6,904 nt of DNA, from positions 1 to 6,904 of the forward strand of contig SFOF01000117.1 in the NCBI GenBank assembly GCA_004552515.1, written 5' to 3'. The DNA comes from Clostridiales bacterium. GTDB taxonomy: Bacteria > Bacillota > Clostridia > Christensenellales > Aristaeellaceae. Both the position numbers and the translations under genes were made by a program. Below, in pieces: positions 6,638-6,904 of this stretch (the first letter of the stretch is position 1; each line of letters starts with the position of its first letter). The notes beneath the pieces were generated by a model. That model made no database searches and was not told where the DNA came from. It saw nothing but the letters and a program-made list of their open reading frames with translations.

Positions 6638-6904
6638 GGCTTTTATCCCGCGTCTATGAGCCTTTCCTCCGCCCGCAGAGCGATCAGTCTGCTGCTCGCG
6701 CTCGTCCTGCTTCTATCGCTGAGCGACCCCGCGCTGGCCGAAAGCGACGAAACGGACATTTCGGCGCAGGATGAGATTCTCTCCGCGATGACCGTCTATT
6801 CCTGGTTCACGATCGCGCCTCTGGACGTAAACGGCGACGTGCCCGCGCCGGACGGCGGCAAATACCGCGTGCTGGACGACGAGCTTGTCTCATCCGAAAC
6901 CATG
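6629..6904 (+). CDS. Secreted protein, N-terminal 92 residues (partial); possibly an IseA-type inhibitor
   Basis: The frame is open to the right edge of the window, so only 92 residues are seen. The N-terminus is a signal peptide: basic SSARR (13-17), a hydrophobic core AISLLLALVLLLSLS (18-32) and a probable cleavage site after PALA (34-37), without a lipobox Cys. The mature part begins acidic (ESDETDISAQDE), then reads AMTVYSWFTIAPLDV and KYRVLDDEL. That pattern recalls secreted DL-endopeptidase inhibitor (IseA/YoeB-like) proteins of Firmicutes, which restrain cell-wall hydrolases; this is a weak recall from a short piece. The start at 6629 has GAGG (6616-6619) 9 nt upstream. An in-frame ATG at 6614 lacks a ribosome site, as does Met10. 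No clear promoter is visible in the 415 nt upstream. Confidence 0.8.
   Translation, partial: MKHGFYPASMSLSSARRAISLLLALVLLLSLSDPALAESDETDISAQDEILSAMTVYSWFTIAPLDVNGDVPAPDGGKYRVLDDELVSSETM

Noticed and set aside
6523..6774. Plus-strand open frame of 83 codons
   Set aside because: It starts inside copy B of the repeat and overlaps the secreted-protein gene in another frame, with no ribosome site; the signal peptide in the other frame is decisive.
1..6904. tRNA, rRNA, CRISPR arrays, insertion sequences, attachment sites
   Set aside because: I looked for these and saw no cloverleaf, repeat-spacer array, transposase or integrase motif.

Overview
The window is GC-rich, densely coded bacterial chromosome. 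The gene content suggests a GC-rich Clostridia-type Firmicute, perhaps a gut anaerobe: a DUF6062 protein, a levanase-type GH32 enzyme, an mnmG-rsmG pair, strong AGGAGG-type ribosome binding sites and SigA-like promoters. This placement is inferred from gene families and style; no rRNA or other marker in the window fixes it.

Layout: (1) positions 1-1744, minus strand, a two-gene unit. A DUF6062 protein with two Cys/His metal-binding-like half-sites is followed 16 nt later by a GH32 levanase/fructosidase that runs off the left edge. (2) positions 1745-1927, a divergent promoter region with a recognisable SigA-type promoter on each strand and an inverted repeat beside the plus-strand -35 box. 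(3) positions 1928-6214, plus strand, a tightly packed four-gene operon: an unrecognised 214-residue aromatic-rich protein that looks internally duplicated, mnmG (TTG start, 14-nt overlap), rsmG (13-nt overlap) and a dehydroquinate-synthase-like gene (12-nt gap). (4) positions 6215-6628, about 415 nt without a convincing gene. It holds two diverged tandem copies of a unit of about 190 bp and several nested long-range complementarities, so it may be a structured leader RNA. (5) positions 6629-6904, the start of a secreted protein that runs off the right edge.

How the genes work together: MnmG modifies the tRNA wobble uridine and RsmG methylates 16S rRNA, so the core of the operon serves decoding. 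The usual partner mnmE is not beside them; the 214-residue protein sits upstream instead. The last operon gene has the dehydroquinate synthase fold and all three expected metal ligands. By my alignment it lacks many of the residues that bind NAD and substrate phosphate in the true enzyme, so its name should be treated with caution. The most unusual parts of the window are this divergent cyclase, the unrecognised first gene of the operon, and the duplicated leader region before the secreted protein.
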